A stretch of DNA of 64,000 bases from Siphonodentalium dalli (GCA_032622095.1 CP136064.1:252590484-252654483), one strand, 5' to 3'; positions 44,380 to 56,125 are shown, numbered from the stretch's first letter. A program made the numbers and translations. The notes: generated from the letters alone by a model not told the origin.

Positions 44380-44666
44380 ATATTTTCGTCAAGGGGAGAG
44401 GAAGGAAGAATTATCACTTTGTTTGAAAGTAAATACAGTAAGAATGTGCGTGTGTGTTTTAATGTTTATATTAAAATATGGTTTTATTTATTATTGCTAG
44501 CAAATTAAAAAAAACGCTTCTTAAATGAATCGTGCACATGCATTTCAAGGGAGACTCGAAATGCATGACTTGTCCAGTCTATCGTTATAAAGTTCAAAGT
44601 CGCGTTGATTCTCGACAACAAATGTGCTAGCTGCTCAAGAAGCTAAATTTGCGTTCATATCTCGCC

Positions 44667-44737
44667 GCATCGGTGGTTCAGTGGTAGAATGCTCGCCTTC
44701 CACGCGGGCGACCCGGGTTCGATTCCCGGCCGATGCA
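44667..44737 (+). tRNA. tRNA-Gly(TCC), anticodon-switched copy
   Basis: A single G-to-T change turns loop CTGCCAC into CTTCCAC, so the anticodon is TCC instead of GCC. The body is unchanged, so it would still be charged with glycine but read GGA/GGG. One C is also missing ~57 bp upstream in the spacer. Confidence 0.93.
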
Positions 44738-44899
44738 AAATAAGTTTTTTTCACTGATTTTGTTTGTGGATATCCACCTCATTTTGGACTATGCAGTTTA
44801 ATTGGGAACTTGAGAAAAACAAATTTCATTGGCACATAAATTTGTTTAAAGAAAACGGACGGACTTGCGATTCGCATTTCATCGAGCAAAATTACTGTT

Positions 44900-44982
44900 G
44901 TCAGAAGTGGGATTCGAACCCACGCCGGGAAGACCCGACTGCGACCTGAACGCAGCGCCTTAGACCACTCGGCCATCCTGAC
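44900..44982 (-). tRNA. tRNA-Leu(CAG)
   Basis: Consensus copy. Confidence 0.97.
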
Positions 44983-45251
44983 TACAGAAAGACTGCAACA
45001 GTATCCTGCTCAAAGTGAGACAATGGTATTGTGGATATATTTTAGTTCCCTTCTGGCTGTCGTTGCATTCTTAACGCACACATCCGATTGCTGATTTTTT
45101 GGTGGGTATATGATAAATGTACGTGATTCTATATAGTTATATTATGGCTATTAAGTTTTCATAAACAGGCCTTCTTGGACATAAAACATAATTTTATATT
45201 TTGTTTTCAAATCAGCGAAAATGCGTTATGAAGAGCACTGTTTTCATTACT

Positions 45252-45324
45252 GTCCCAGTAGCTCAGCGGATAGAGCGCTGGACTTCTAATCCAGAGGCCG
45301 TGGGTTCGATCCCCACCTGGGATG
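45252..45324 (+). tRNA. tRNA-Arg(TCT), normal D loop
   Basis: 73-nt form, AGCGG variant. Confidence 0.95.
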
Positions 45325-45448
45325 CACAGATATTTTTAAATCTTGGAATCAAAATTCGGTCGTCGTGCCTTGCTGACCTGCAAAGCGATTGTTGACAAAC
45401 TGTTGAATAACGAATATAATGTCTTATAAAATGGTGTATTTATCGTAA

Positions 45449-45519
45449 GCGCCGCTGGTGTAGTGGTATCATGCAAGATTCCCATTCTTGCGACCCGGGT
45501 TCGATTCCCGGGCGGCGCA
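45449..45519 (+). tRNA. tRNA-Gly(CCC)
   Basis: Consensus copy. Confidence 0.96.
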
Positions 45520-45629
45520 TATCTACTTTTTCAGTTAAATATGACAGGCCATAATTTAGCTGACATTTCTAATGGATTCAATTTTTAACAGAGGAATGTC
45601 ATTTTAGAAAACCACCATTATTACCATGG

Positions 45630-45701
45630 AGCAGAGTGGCGCAGTGGTAGCGTGCTGGGCCCATAACCCAGAGGTCCGAGGATCGAAACCTCGCTCTGCT
45701 A
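45630..45701 (+). tRNA. Initiator tRNA-Met(CAT)
   Basis: Consensus copy. Confidence 0.97.
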
Positions 45702-45989
45702 ATATTTTCGTCAAGGGGAGAGGAAGGAAGAATTATCACTTTGTTTGAAAGTAAATACAGTAAGAATGTGCGTGTGTGTTTTAATGTTTATATTAAAATA
45801 TGGTTTTATTTATTATTGCTAGCAAATTAAAAAAAACGCTTCTTAAATGAATCGTGCACATGCATTTCAAGGGAGACTCGAAATGCATGACTTGTCCAGT
45901 CTATCGTTATAAAGTTCAAAGTCGCGTTGACTTCTCGACAACAAATGTGCTAGCTGCTCAAGAAGCTAAATTTGCGTTCATATCTCGCC

Positions 45990-46060
45990 GCATCGGTGGT
46001 TCAGTGGTAGAATGCTCGCCTGCCACGCGGGCGACCCGGGTTCGATTCCCGGCCGATGCA
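45990..46060 (+). tRNA. tRNA-Gly(GCC)
   Basis: Consensus copy. Confidence 0.97.
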
Positions 46061-46222
46061 AAATAAGTTTTTTTCACTGATTTTGTTTGTGGATATCCAC
46101 CTCATTTTGGACTATGCAGTTTAATTGGGAACTTGAGAAAAACAAATTTCATTGGCACATAAATTTGTTTAAAGAAAACGGACGGACTTGCGATTCGCAT
46201 TTCATCGAGCAAAATTACTGTT

Positions 46223-46305
46223 GTCAGAAGTGGGATTCGAACCCACGCCGGGAAGACCCGACTGCGACCTGAACGCAGCGCCTTAGACCACTCGGCCATC
46301 CTGAC
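46223..46305 (-). tRNA. tRNA-Leu(CAG)
   Basis: Consensus copy. Confidence 0.97.
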
Positions 46306-46574
46306 TACAGAAAGACTGCAACAGTATCCTGCTCAAAGTGAGACAATGGTATTGTGGATATATTTTAGTTCCCTTCTGGCTGTCGTTGCATTCTTAACGC
46401 ACACATCCGATTGCTGATTTTTTGGTGGGTATATGATAAATGTACGTGATTCTATATAGTTATATTATGGCTATTAAGTTTTCATAAACAGGCCTTCTTG
46501 GACATAAAACATAATTTTATATTTTGTTTTCAAATCAGCGAAAATGCGTTATGAAGAGCACTGTTTTCATTACT

Positions 46575-46647
46575 GTCCCAGTAGCTCAGTGGATAGAGCG
46601 CTGGACTTCTAATCCAGAGGCCGTGGGTTCGATCCCCACCTGGGATG
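46575..46647 (+). tRNA. tRNA-Arg(TCT), normal D loop
   Basis: 73-nt form, AGTGG variant. Confidence 0.95.
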
Positions 46648-46771
46648 CACAGATATTTTTAAATCTTGGAATCAAAATTCGGTCGTCGTGCCTTGCTGAC
46701 CTGCAAAGCGATTGTTGACAAACTGTTGAATAACGAATATAATGTCTTATAAAATGGTGTATTTATCGTAA

Positions 46772-46842
46772 GCGCCGCTGGTGTAGTGGTATCATGCAAG
46801 ATTCCCATTCTTGCGACCCGGGTTCGATTCCCGGGCGGCGCA
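46772..46842 (+). tRNA. tRNA-Gly(CCC), terminator deleted downstream
   Basis: Gene consensus; 32-bp downstream deletion. Confidence 0.93.
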
Positions 46843-46920
46843 TAATTTAGCTGACATTTCTAATGGATTCAATTTTTAACAGAGGAATGTCATTTTAGAA
46901 AACCACCATTATTACCATGG

Positions 46921-46992
46921 AGCAGAGTGGCGCAGTGGTAGCGTGCTGGGCCCATAACCCAGAGGTCCGAGGATCGAAACCTCGCTCTGCTA
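46921..46992 (+). tRNA. Initiator tRNA-Met(CAT)
   Basis: Consensus copy. Confidence 0.97.
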
Positions 46993-47280
46993 ATATTTTC
47001 GTCAAGGGGAGAGGAAGGAAGAATTATCACTTTGTTTGAAAGTAAGTACAGTAAGAATGTGCGTGTGTGTTTTAATGTTTATATTAAAATATGGTTTTAT
47101 TTATTATTGCTAGCAAATTAAAAAAAACGCTTCTTAAATGAATCGTGCACATGCATTTCAAGGGAGACTCGAAATGCATGACTTGTCCAGTCTATCGTTA
47201 TAAAGTTCAAAGTCGCGTTGACTTCTCGACAACAAATGTGCTAGCTGCTCAAGAAGCTAAATTTGCGTTCATATCTCGCC

Positions 47281-47351
47281 GCATCGGTGGTTCAGTGGTA
47301 GAATGCTCGCCTGCCACGCGGGCGACCCGGGTTCGATTCCCGGCCGATGCA
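47281..47351 (+). tRNA. tRNA-Gly(GCC)
   Basis: Consensus copy. Confidence 0.97.
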
Positions 47352-47513
47352 AAATAAGTTTTTTTCACTGATTTTGTTTGTGGATATCCACCTCATTTTG
47401 GACTATGCAGTTTAATTGGGAACTTGAGAAAAACAAATTTCATTGGCACATAAATTTGTTTAAAGAAAACGGACGGACTTGCGATTCGCATTTCATCGAG
47501 CAAAATTACTGTT

Positions 47514-47596
47514 GTCAGAAGTGGGATTCGAACCCACGCCGGGAAGACCCGACTGCGACCTGAACGCAGCGCCTTAGACCACTCGGCCATCCTGAC
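47514..47596 (-). tRNA. tRNA-Leu(CAG)
   Basis: Consensus copy. Confidence 0.97.
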
Positions 47597-47865
47597 TACA
47601 GAAAGACTGCAACAGTATCCTGCTCAAAGTGAGACAATGGTATTGTGGATATATTTTAGTTCCCTTCTGGCTGTCGTTGCATTCTTAACGCACACATCCG
47701 ATTGCTGATTTTTTGGTGGGTATATGATAAATGTACGTGATTCTATATAGTTATATTATGGCTATTAAGTTTTCATAAACAGGCCTTCTTGGACATAAAA
47801 CATAATTTTATATTTTGTTTTCAAATCAGCGAAAATGCGTTATGAAGAGCACTGTTTTCATTACT

Positions 47866-47938
47866 GTCCCAGTAGCTCAGTGGATAGAGCGCTGGACTTC
47901 TAATCCAGAGGCCGTGGGTTCGATCCCCACCTGGGATG
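47866..47938 (+). tRNA. tRNA-Arg(TCT), normal D loop
   Basis: 73-nt form, AGTGG variant. Confidence 0.95.
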
Positions 47939-48062
47939 CACAGATATTTTTAAATCTTGGAATCAAAATTCGGTCGTCGTGCCTTGCTGACCTGCAAAGC
48001 GATTGTTGACAAACTGTTGAATAACGAATATAATGTCTTATAAAATGGTGTATTTATCGTAA

Positions 48063-48133
48063 GCGCCGCTGGTGTAGTGGTATCATGCAAGATTCCCATT
48101 CTTGCGACCCGGGTTCGATTCCCGGGCGGCGCA
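48063..48133 (+). tRNA. tRNA-Gly(CCC), terminator deleted downstream
   Basis: Gene consensus; 32-bp downstream deletion. Confidence 0.93.
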
Positions 48134-48211
48134 TAATTTAGCTGACATTTCTAATGGATTCAATTTTTAACAGAGGAATGTCATTTTAGAAAACCACCAT
48201 TATTACCATGG

Positions 48212-48283
48212 AGCAGAGTGGCGCAGTGGTAGCGTGCTGGGCCCATAACCCAGAGGTCCGAGGATCGAAACCTCGCTCTGCTA
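48212..48283 (+). tRNA. Initiator tRNA-Met(CAT)
   Basis: Consensus copy. Confidence 0.97.
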
Positions 48284-48571
48284 ATATTTTCGTCAAGGGG
48301 AGAGGAAGGAAGAATTATCACTTTGTTTGAAAGTAAGTACAGTAAGAATGTGCGTGTGTGTTTTAATGTTTATATTAAAATATGGTTTTATTTATTATTG
48401 CTAGCAAATTAAAAAAAACGCTTCTTAAATGAATCGTGCACATGCATTTCAAGGGAGACTCGAAATGCATGACTTGTCCAGTCTATCGTTATAAAGTTCA
48501 AAGTCGCGTTGACTTCTCGACAACAAATGTGCTAGCTGCTCAAGAAGCTAAATTTGCGTTCATATCTCGCC

Positions 48572-48642
48572 GCATCGGTGGTTCAGTGGTAGAATGCTCG
48601 CCTGCCACGCGGGCGACCCGGGTTCGATTCCCGGCCGATGCA
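48572..48642 (+). tRNA. tRNA-Gly(GCC)
   Basis: Consensus copy. Confidence 0.97.
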
Positions 48643-48804
48643 AAATAAGTTTTTTTCACTGATTTTGTTTGTGGATATCCACCTCATTTTGGACTATGCA
48701 GTTTAATTGGGAACTTGAGAAAAACAAATTTCATTGCCACATAAATTTGTTTAAAGAAAACGGACGGACTTGCGATTCGCATTTCATCGAGCAAAATTAC
48801 TGTT

Positions 48805-48887
48805 GTCAGAAGTGGGATTCGAACCCACGCCGGGAAGACCCGACTGCGACCTGAACGCAGCGCCTTAGACCACTCGGCCATCCTGAC
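48805..48887 (-). tRNA. tRNA-Leu(CAG)
   Basis: Consensus copy. Confidence 0.97.
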
Positions 48888-49156
48888 TACAGAAAGACTG
48901 CAACAGTATCCTGCTCAAAGTGAGACAATGGTATTGTGGATATATTTTAGTTCCCTTCTGGCTGTCGTTGCATTCTTAACGCACACATCCGATTGCTGAT
49001 TTTTTGGTGGGTATATGATAAATGTACGTGATACTATATAGTTATATTATGGCTATTAAGTTTTCATAAACAGGCCTTCTTGGACATAAAACATAATTTT
49101 ATATTTTGTTTTCAAATCAGCGAAAATGCGTTATGAAGAGCACTGTTTTCATTACT

Positions 49157-49229
49157 GTCCCAGTAGCTCAGCGGATAGAGCGCTGGACTTCTAATCCAGA
49201 GGCCGTTGGTTCGATCCCCACCTGGGATG
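49157..49229 (+). tRNA. tRNA-Arg(TCT), normal D loop, T-stem mismatch
   Basis: AGCGG variant; GTGGG became GTTGG in the T stem, losing one pair. Confidence 0.9.
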
Positions 49230-49353
49230 CACAGATATTTTTAAATCTTGGAATCAAAATTCGGTCGTCGTGCCTTGCTGACCTGCAAAGCGATTGTTGA
49301 CAAACTGTTGAATAACGAATATAATGTCTTATAAAATGGTGTATTTATCGTAA

Positions 49354-49424
49354 GCGCCGCTGGTGTAGTGGTATCATGCAAGATTCCCATTCTTGCGACC
49401 CGGGTTCGATTCCCGGGCGGCGCA
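49354..49424 (+). tRNA. tRNA-Gly(CCC)
   Basis: Consensus copy. Confidence 0.96.
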
Positions 49425-49534
49425 TATCTACTTTTTCAGTTAAATATGACAGGCCATAATTTAGCTGACATTTCTAATGGATTCAATTTTTAACAGAGGA
49501 ATGTCATTTTAGAAAACCACCATTATTACCATGG

Positions 49535-49606
49535 AGCAGAGTGGCGCAGTGGTAGCGTGCTGGGCCCATAACCCAGAGGTCCGAGGATCGAAACCTCGCT
49601 CTGCTA
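49535..49606 (+). tRNA. Initiator tRNA-Met(CAT)
   Basis: Consensus copy. Confidence 0.97.
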
Positions 49607-49894
49607 ATATTTTCGTCAAGGGGAGAGGAAGGAAGAATTATCACTTTGTTTGAAAGTAAATACAGTAAGAATGTGCGTGTGTGTTTTAATGTTTATATTA
49701 AAATATGGTTTTATTTATTATTGCTAGCAAATTAAAAAAAACGCTTCTTAAATGAATCGTGCACATGCATTTCAAGGGAGACTCGAAATGCATGACTTGT
49801 CCAGTCTATCGTTATAAAGTTCAAAGTCGCGTTGACTTCTCGACAACAAATGTGCTAGCTGCTCAAGAAGCTAAATTTGCGTTCATATCTCGCC

Positions 49895-49965
49895 GCATCG
49901 GTGGTTCAGTGGTAGAATGCTCGCCTGCCACGCGGGCGACCCGGGTTCGATTCCCGGCCGATGAA
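49895..49965 (+). tRNA. tRNA-Gly(GCC), terminal acceptor pair lost
   Basis: Ends CCGATGA instead of CCGATGC, so G1 faces A72. Confidence 0.93.
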
Positions 49966-50127
49966 AAATAAGTTTTTTTCACTGATTTTGTTTGTGGATA
50001 TCCACCTCATTTTGGACTATGCAGTTTAATTGGGAACTTGAGAAAAACAAATTTCATTGGCACATAAATTTGTTTAAAGAAAACGGACGGACTTGCGATT
50101 TGCATTTCATCGAGCAAAATTACTGTT

Positions 50128-50210
50128 GTCAGAAGTGGGATTCGAACCCACGCCGGGAAGACCCGACTGCGACCTGAACGCAGCGCCTTAGACCACTCGG
50201 CCATCCTGAC
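50128..50210 (-). tRNA. tRNA-Leu(CAG)
   Basis: Consensus copy. Confidence 0.97.
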
Positions 50211-50479
50211 TACATAAAGACTGCAACAGTATCCTGCTCAAAGTGAGACAATGGTATTGTGGATATATTTTAGTTCCCTTCTGGCTGTCGTTGCATTCTT
50301 AACGCACACATCCGATTGCTGATTTTTTGGTGGGTATATGATAAATGTACGTGATTCTATATAGTTATATTATGGCTATTAAGTTTTCATAAACAGGCCT
50401 TCTTGGACATAAAACATAATTTTATATTTTGTTTTCAAATCAGCGAAAATGCGTTATGAAGAGCACTGTTTTCATTACT

Positions 50480-50552
50480 GTCCCAGTAGCTCAGCGGATA
50501 GAGCGCTGGACTTCTAATCCAGAGGCCGTGGGTTCGATCCCCACCTGGGATG
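50480..50552 (+). tRNA. tRNA-Arg(TCT), normal D loop
   Basis: 73-nt form, AGCGG variant. Confidence 0.95.
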
Positions 50553-50676
50553 CACAGATATTTTTAAATCTTGGAATCAAAATTCGGTCGTCGTGCCTTG
50601 CTGACCTGCAAAGCGATTGTTGACAAACTGTTGAATAACGAATATAATGTCTTATAAAATGGTGTATTTATCGTAA

Positions 50677-50747
50677 GCGCCGCTGGTGTAGTGGTATCAT
50701 GCAAGATTCCCATTCTTGCGACCCGGGTTCGATTCCCGGGCGGCGCA
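50677..50747 (+). tRNA. tRNA-Gly(CCC), terminator deleted downstream
   Basis: Gene consensus; 32-bp downstream deletion. Confidence 0.93.
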
Positions 50748-50825
50748 TAATTTAGCTGACATTTCTAATGGATTCAATTTTTAACAGAGGAATGTCATTT
50801 TAGAAAACCACCATTATTACCATGG

Positions 50826-50897
50826 AGCAGAGTGGCGCAGTGGTAGCGTGCTGGGCCCATAACCCAGAGGTCCGAGGATCGAAACCTCGCTCTGCTA
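50826..50897 (+). tRNA. Initiator tRNA-Met(CAT)
   Basis: Consensus copy. Confidence 0.97.
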
Positions 50898-51185
50898 ATA
50901 TTTTCGTCAAGGGGAGAGGAAGGAAGAATTATCACTTTGTTTGAAAGTAAATACAGTAAGAATGTGCGTGTGTGTTTTAATGTTTATATTAAAATATGGT
51001 TTTATTTATTATTGCTAGCAAATTAAAAAAAACGCTTCTTAAATGAATCGTGCACATGCATTTCAAGGGAGACTCGAAATGCATGACTTGTCCAGTCTAT
51101 CGTTATAAAGTTCAAAGTCGCGTTGACTTCTCGACAACAAATGTGCTAGCTGCTCAAGAAGCTAAATTTGCGTTCATATCTCGCC

Positions 51186-51256
51186 GCATCGGTGGTTCAG
51201 TGGTAGAATGCTCGCCTGCCACGCGGGCGACCCGGGTTCGATTCCCGGCCGATGCA
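51186..51256 (+). tRNA. tRNA-Gly(GCC)
   Basis: Consensus copy. Confidence 0.97.
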
Positions 51257-51418
51257 AAATAAGTTTTTTTCACTGATTTTGTTTGTGGATATCCACCTCA
51301 TTTTGGACTATGCAGTTTAATTGGGAACTTGAGAAAAACAAATTTCATTGGCACATAAATTTGTTTAAAGAAAACGGACGGACTTGCGATTCGCATTTCA
51401 TCGAGCAAAATTACTGTT

Positions 51419-51501
51419 GTCAGAAGTGGGATTCGAACCCACGCCGGGAAGACCCGACTGCGACCTGAACGCAGCGCCTTAGACCACTCGGCCATCCTGA
51501 C
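51419..51501 (-). tRNA. tRNA-Leu(CAG)
   Basis: Consensus copy. Confidence 0.97.
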
Positions 51502-51770
51502 TACAGAAAGACTGCAACAGTATCCTGCTCAAAGTGAGACAATGGTATTGTGGATATATTTTAGTTCCCTTCTGGCTGTCGTTGCATTCTTAACGCACAC
51601 ATCCGATTGCTGATTTTTTGGTGGGTATATGATAAATGTACGTGATTCTATATAGTTATATTATGGCTATTAAGTTTTCATAAACAGGCCTTCTTGGACA
51701 TAAAACATAATTTTATATTTTGTTTTCAAATCAGCGAAAATGCGTTATGAAGAGCACTGTTTTCATTACT

Positions 51771-51843
51771 GTCCCAGTAGCTCAGTGGATAGAGCGCTGG
51801 ACTTCTAATCCAGAGGCCGTGGGTTCGATCCCCACCTGGGATG
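51771..51843 (+). tRNA. tRNA-Arg(TCT), normal D loop
   Basis: 73-nt form, AGTGG variant. Confidence 0.95.
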
Positions 51844-51967
51844 CACAGATATTTTTAAATCTTGGAATCAAAATTCGGTCGTCGTGCCTTGCTGACCTGC
51901 AAAGCGATTGTTGACAAACTGTTGAATAACGAATATAATGTCTTATAAAATGGTGTATTTATCGTAA

Positions 51968-52038
51968 GCGCCGCTGGTGTAGTGGTATCATGCACGATTC
52001 CCATTCTTGCGACCCGGGTTCGATTCCCGGGCGGCGCA
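51968..52038 (+). tRNA. tRNA-Gly(CCC), anticodon-stem mismatch
   Basis: CAAGA became CACGA, losing the central anticodon-stem pair. Confidence 0.92.
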
Positions 52039-52148
52039 TATCTACTTTTTCAGTTAAATATGACAGGCCATAATTTAGCTGACATTTCTAATGGATTCAA
52101 TTTTTAACAGAGGAATGTCATTTTAGAAAACCACCATTATTACCATGG

Positions 52149-52220
52149 AGCAGAGTGGCGCAGTGGTAGCGTGCTGGGCCCATAACCCAGAGGTCCGAGG
52201 ATCGAAACCTCGCTCTGCTA
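52149..52220 (+). tRNA. Initiator tRNA-Met(CAT)
   Basis: Consensus copy. Confidence 0.97.
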
Positions 52221-52508
52221 ATATTTTCGTCAAGGGGAGAGGAAGGAAGAATTATCACTTTGTTTGAAAGTAAATACAGTAAGAATGTGCGTGTGTGTTT
52301 TAATGTTTATATTAAAATATGGTTTTATTTATTATTGCTAGCAAATTAAAAAAAACGCTTCTTAAATGAATCGTGCACATGCATTTCAAGGGAGACTCGA
52401 AATGCATGACTTGTCCAGTCTATCGTTATAAAGTTCAAAGTCGCGTTGACTTCTCGACAACAAATGTGCTAGCTGCTCAAGAAGCTAAATTTGCGTTCAT
52501 ATCTCGCC

Positions 52509-52579
52509 GCATCGGTGGTTCAGTGGTAGAATGCTCGCCTGCCACGCGGGCGACCCGGGCTCGATTCCCGGCCGATGCA
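52509..52579 (+). tRNA. tRNA-Gly(GCC), B-box variant
   Basis: GGGTTCGA became GGGCTCGA, changing the conserved T54 of the T loop and B box; may weaken transcription. Confidence 0.92.
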
Positions 52580-52741
52580 AAATAAGTTTTTTTCACTGAT
52601 TTTGTTTGTGGATATCCACCTCATTTTGGACTATGCAGTTTAATTGGGAACTTGAGAAAAACAAATTTCATTGGCACATAAATTTGTTTAAAGAAAACGG
52701 ACGGACTTGCGATTCGCATTTCATCGAGCAAAATTACTGTT

Positions 52742-52824
52742 GTCAGAAGTGGGATTCGAACCCACGCCGGGAAGACCCGACTGCGACCTGAACGCAGCGC
52801 CTTAGACCACTCGGCCATCCTGAC
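52742..52824 (-). tRNA. tRNA-Leu(CAG)
   Basis: Consensus copy. Confidence 0.97.
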
Positions 52825-53093
52825 TACAGAAAGACTGCAACAGTATCCTGCTCAAAGTGAGACAATGGTATTGTGGATATATTTTAGTTCCCTTCTGGCT
52901 GTCGTTGCATTCTTAACGCACACATCCGATTGCTGATTTTTTGGTGGGTATATGATAAATGTACGTGATTCTATATAGTTATATTATGGCTATTAAGTTT
53001 TCATAAACAGGCCTTCTTGGACATAAAACATAATTTTATATTTTGTTTTCAAATCAGCGAAAATGCGTTATGAAGAGCACTGTTTTCATTACT

Positions 53094-53166
53094 GTCCCAG
53101 TAGCTCAGTGGATAGAGCGCTGGACTTCTAATCCAGAGGCCGTGGGTTCGATCCCCACCTGGGATG
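53094..53166 (+). tRNA. tRNA-Arg(TCT), normal D loop
   Basis: 73-nt form, AGTGG variant. Confidence 0.95.
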
Positions 53167-53290
53167 CACAGATATTTTTAAATCTTGGAATCAAAATTCG
53201 GTCGTCGTGCCTTGCTGACCTGCAAAGCGATTGTTGACAAACTGTTGAATAACGAATATAATGTCTTATAAAATGGTGTATTTATCGTAA

Positions 53291-53361
53291 GCGCCGCTGG
53301 TGTAGTGGTATCATGCAAGATTCCCATTCTTGCGACCCGGGTTCGATTCCCGGGCGGCGCA
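53291..53361 (+). tRNA. tRNA-Gly(CCC)
   Basis: Consensus copy. Confidence 0.96.
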
Positions 53362-53471
53362 TATCTACTTTTTCAGTTAAATATGACAGGCCATAATTTA
53401 GCTGACATTTCTAATGGATTCAATTTTTAACAGAGGAATGTCATTTTAGAAAACCACCATTATTACCATGG

Positions 53472-53543
53472 AGCAGAGTGGCGCAGTGGTAGCGTGCTGG
53501 GCCCATAACCCAGAGGTCCGAGGATCGAAACCTCGCTCTGCTA
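53472..53543 (+). tRNA. Initiator tRNA-Met(CAT)
   Basis: Gene consensus; trailer CTAGTATTTTC shared only with the next unit. Confidence 0.97.
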
Positions 53544-53831
53544 GTATTTTCGTCAAGGGGAGAGGAAGGAAGAATTATCATTTTGTTTGAAAGTAAATAC
53601 AGTAAGAATGTGCGTGTGTGTTTTAATGTTTATATTAAAATATGGTTTTATTTATTATTGCTAGCAAATTAAAAAAAACGCTTCTTAAATGAATCGTGCA
53701 CATGCATTTCAAGGGAGACTCGAAATGCATGACTTGTCCAGTCTATCGTTATAAAGTTCAAAGTCGCGTTGACTTCTCGACAACAAATGTGCTAGCTGCT
53801 CAAGAAGCTAAATTTGCGTTCATATCTCGCC

Positions 53832-53902
53832 GCATCGGTGGTTCAGTGGTAGAATGCTCGCCTGCCACGCGGGCGACCCGGGCTCGATTCCCGGCCGATG
53901 CA
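53832..53902 (+). tRNA. tRNA-Gly(GCC), B-box variant
   Basis: Same T54-to-C change as the copy at 52509, evidence of recent duplication of neighbouring units. Confidence 0.92.
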
Positions 53903-54064
53903 AAATAAGTTTTTTTCACTGATTTTGTTTGTGGATATCCACCTCATTTTGGACTATGCAGTTTAATTGGGAACTTGAGAAAAACAAATTTCATTGGCAC
54001 ATAAATTTGTTTAAAGAAAACGGACGGACTTGCGATTCGCATTTCATCGAGCAAAATTACTGTT

Positions 54065-54147
54065 GTCAGAAGTGGGATTCGAACCCACGCCGGGAAGACC
54101 CGACTGCGACCTGAACGCAGCGCCTTAGACCACTCGGCCATCCTGAC
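54065..54147 (-). tRNA. tRNA-Leu(CAG)
   Basis: Consensus copy. Confidence 0.97.
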
Positions 54148-54416
54148 TACAGAAAGACTGCAACAGTATCCTGCTCAAAGTGAGACAATGGTATTGTGGA
54201 TATATTTTAGTTCCCTTCTGGCTGTCGTTGCATTCTTAACGCACACATCCGATTGCTGATTTTTTGGTGGGTATATGATAAATGTACGTGATTCTATATA
54301 GTTATATTATGGCTATTAAGTTTTCATAAACAGGCCTTCTTGGACATAAAACATAATTTTATATTTTGTTTTCAAATCAGCGAAAATGCGTTATGAAGAG
54401 CACTGTTTTCATTACT

Positions 54417-54489
54417 GTCCCAGTAGCTCAGTGGATAGAGCGCTGGACTTCTAATCCAGAGGCCGTGGGTTCGATCCCCACCTGGGATG
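54417..54489 (+). tRNA. tRNA-Arg(TCT), normal D loop
   Basis: 73-nt form, AGTGG variant. Confidence 0.95.
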
Positions 54490-54613
54490 CACAGATATTT
54501 TTAAATCTTGGAATCAAAATTCGGTCGTCGTGCCTTGCTGACCTGCAAAGCGATTGTTGACAAACTGTTGAATAACGAATATAATGTCTTATAAAATGGT
54601 GTATTTATCGTAA

Positions 54614-54684
54614 GCGCCGCTGGTGTAGTGGTATCATGCAAGATTCCCATTCTTGCGACCCGGGTTCGATTCCCGGGCGGCGCA
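54614..54684 (+). tRNA. tRNA-Gly(CCC)
   Basis: Consensus copy. Confidence 0.96.
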
Positions 54685-54794
54685 TATCTACTTTTTCAGT
54701 TAAATATGACAGGCCATAATTTAGCTGACATTTCTAATGGATTCAATTTTTAACAGAGGAATGTCATTTTAGAAAACCACCATTATTACCATGG

Positions 54795-54866
54795 AGCAGA
54801 GTGGCGCAGTGGTAGCGTGCTGGGCCCATAACCCAGAGGTCCGAGGATCGAAACCTCGCTCTGCTA
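54795..54866 (+). tRNA. Initiator tRNA-Met(CAT)
   Basis: Gene consensus; CTAGTATTTTC trailer as at 53472. Confidence 0.97.
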
Positions 54867-55154
54867 GTATTTTCGTCAAGGGGAGAGGAAGGAAGAATTA
54901 TCATTTTGTTTGAAAGTAAATACAGTAAGAATGTGCGTGTGTGTTTTAATGTTTATATTAAAATATGGTTTTATTTATTATTGCTAGCAAATTAAAAAAA
55001 ACGCTTCTTAAATGAATCGTGCACATGCATTTCAAGGGAGACTCGAAATGCATGACTTGTCCAGTCTATCGTTATAAAGTTCAAAGTCGCGTTGACTTCT
55101 CGACAACAAATGTGCTAGCTGCTCAAGAAGCTAAATTTGCGTTCATATCTCGCC

Positions 55155-55225
55155 GCATCGGTGGTTCAGTGGTAGAATGCTCGCCTGCCACGCGGGCGAC
55201 CCGGGTTCGATTCCCGGCCGATGCA
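55155..55225 (+). tRNA. tRNA-Gly(GCC)
   Basis: Consensus copy. Confidence 0.97.
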
Positions 55226-55387
55226 AAATAAGTTTTTTTCACTGATTTTGTTTGTGGATATCCACCTCATTTTGGACTATGCAGTTTAATTGGGAACTTG
55301 AGAAAAACAAATTTCATTGCCACATAAATTTGTTTAAAGAAAACGGACGGACTTGCGATTCGCATTTCATCGAGCAAAATTACTGTT

Positions 55388-55470
55388 GTCAGAAGTGGGA
55401 TTCGAACCCACGCCGGGAAGACCCGACTGCGACCTGAACGCAGCGCCTTAGACCACTCGGCCATTCTGAC
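55388..55470 (-). tRNA. tRNA-Leu(CAG)
   Basis: One change turns the G6-T67 acceptor wobble into a normal A-T pair (GTCAGAATGG). Confidence 0.96.
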
Positions 55471-55739
55471 TACAGAAAGACTGCAACAGTATCCTGCTCA
55501 AAGTGAGACAATGGTATTGTGGATATATTTTAGTTCCCTTCTGGCTGTCGTTGCATTCTTAACGCACACATCCGATTGCTGATTTTTTGGTGGGTATATG
55601 ATAAATGTACGTGATTCTATATAGTTATATTATGGCTATTAAGTTTTCATAAACAGGCCTTCTTGGACATAAAACATAATTTTATATTTTGTTTTCAAAT
55701 CAGCGAAAATGCGTTATGAAGAGCACTGTTTTCATTACT

Positions 55740-55820
55740 GTCCCAGTAGCTCAGCGAGTCAGCGGATAGAGCGCTGGACTTCTAATCCAGAGGCCGTGGG
55801 TTCGATCCCCACCTGGGATG
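55740..55820 (+). tRNA. tRNA-Arg(TCT) with 8-nt D-loop insertion
   Basis: Insertion form, 81 nt; the last Arg before the short-unit block. Confidence 0.85.
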
Positions 55821-55944
55821 CACAGATATTTTTAAATCTTGGAATCAAAATTCGGTCGTCGTGCCTTGCTGACCTGCAAAGCGATTGTTGACAAACTGTT
55901 GAATAACGAATATAATGTCTTATAAAATGGTGTATTTATCGTAA

Positions 55945-56015
55945 GCGCCGCTGGTGTAGTGGTATCATGCAAGATTCCCATTCTTGCGACCCGGGTTCGA
56001 TTCCCGGGCGGCGCA
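55945..56015 (+). tRNA. tRNA-Gly(CCC)
   Basis: Consensus copy. Confidence 0.96.
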
Positions 56016-56125
56016 TATCTACTTTTTCAGTTAAATATGACAGGCCATAATTTAGCTGACATTTCTAATGGATTCAATTTTTAACAGAGGAATGTCATTT
56101 TAGAAAACCACCATTATTACCATGG

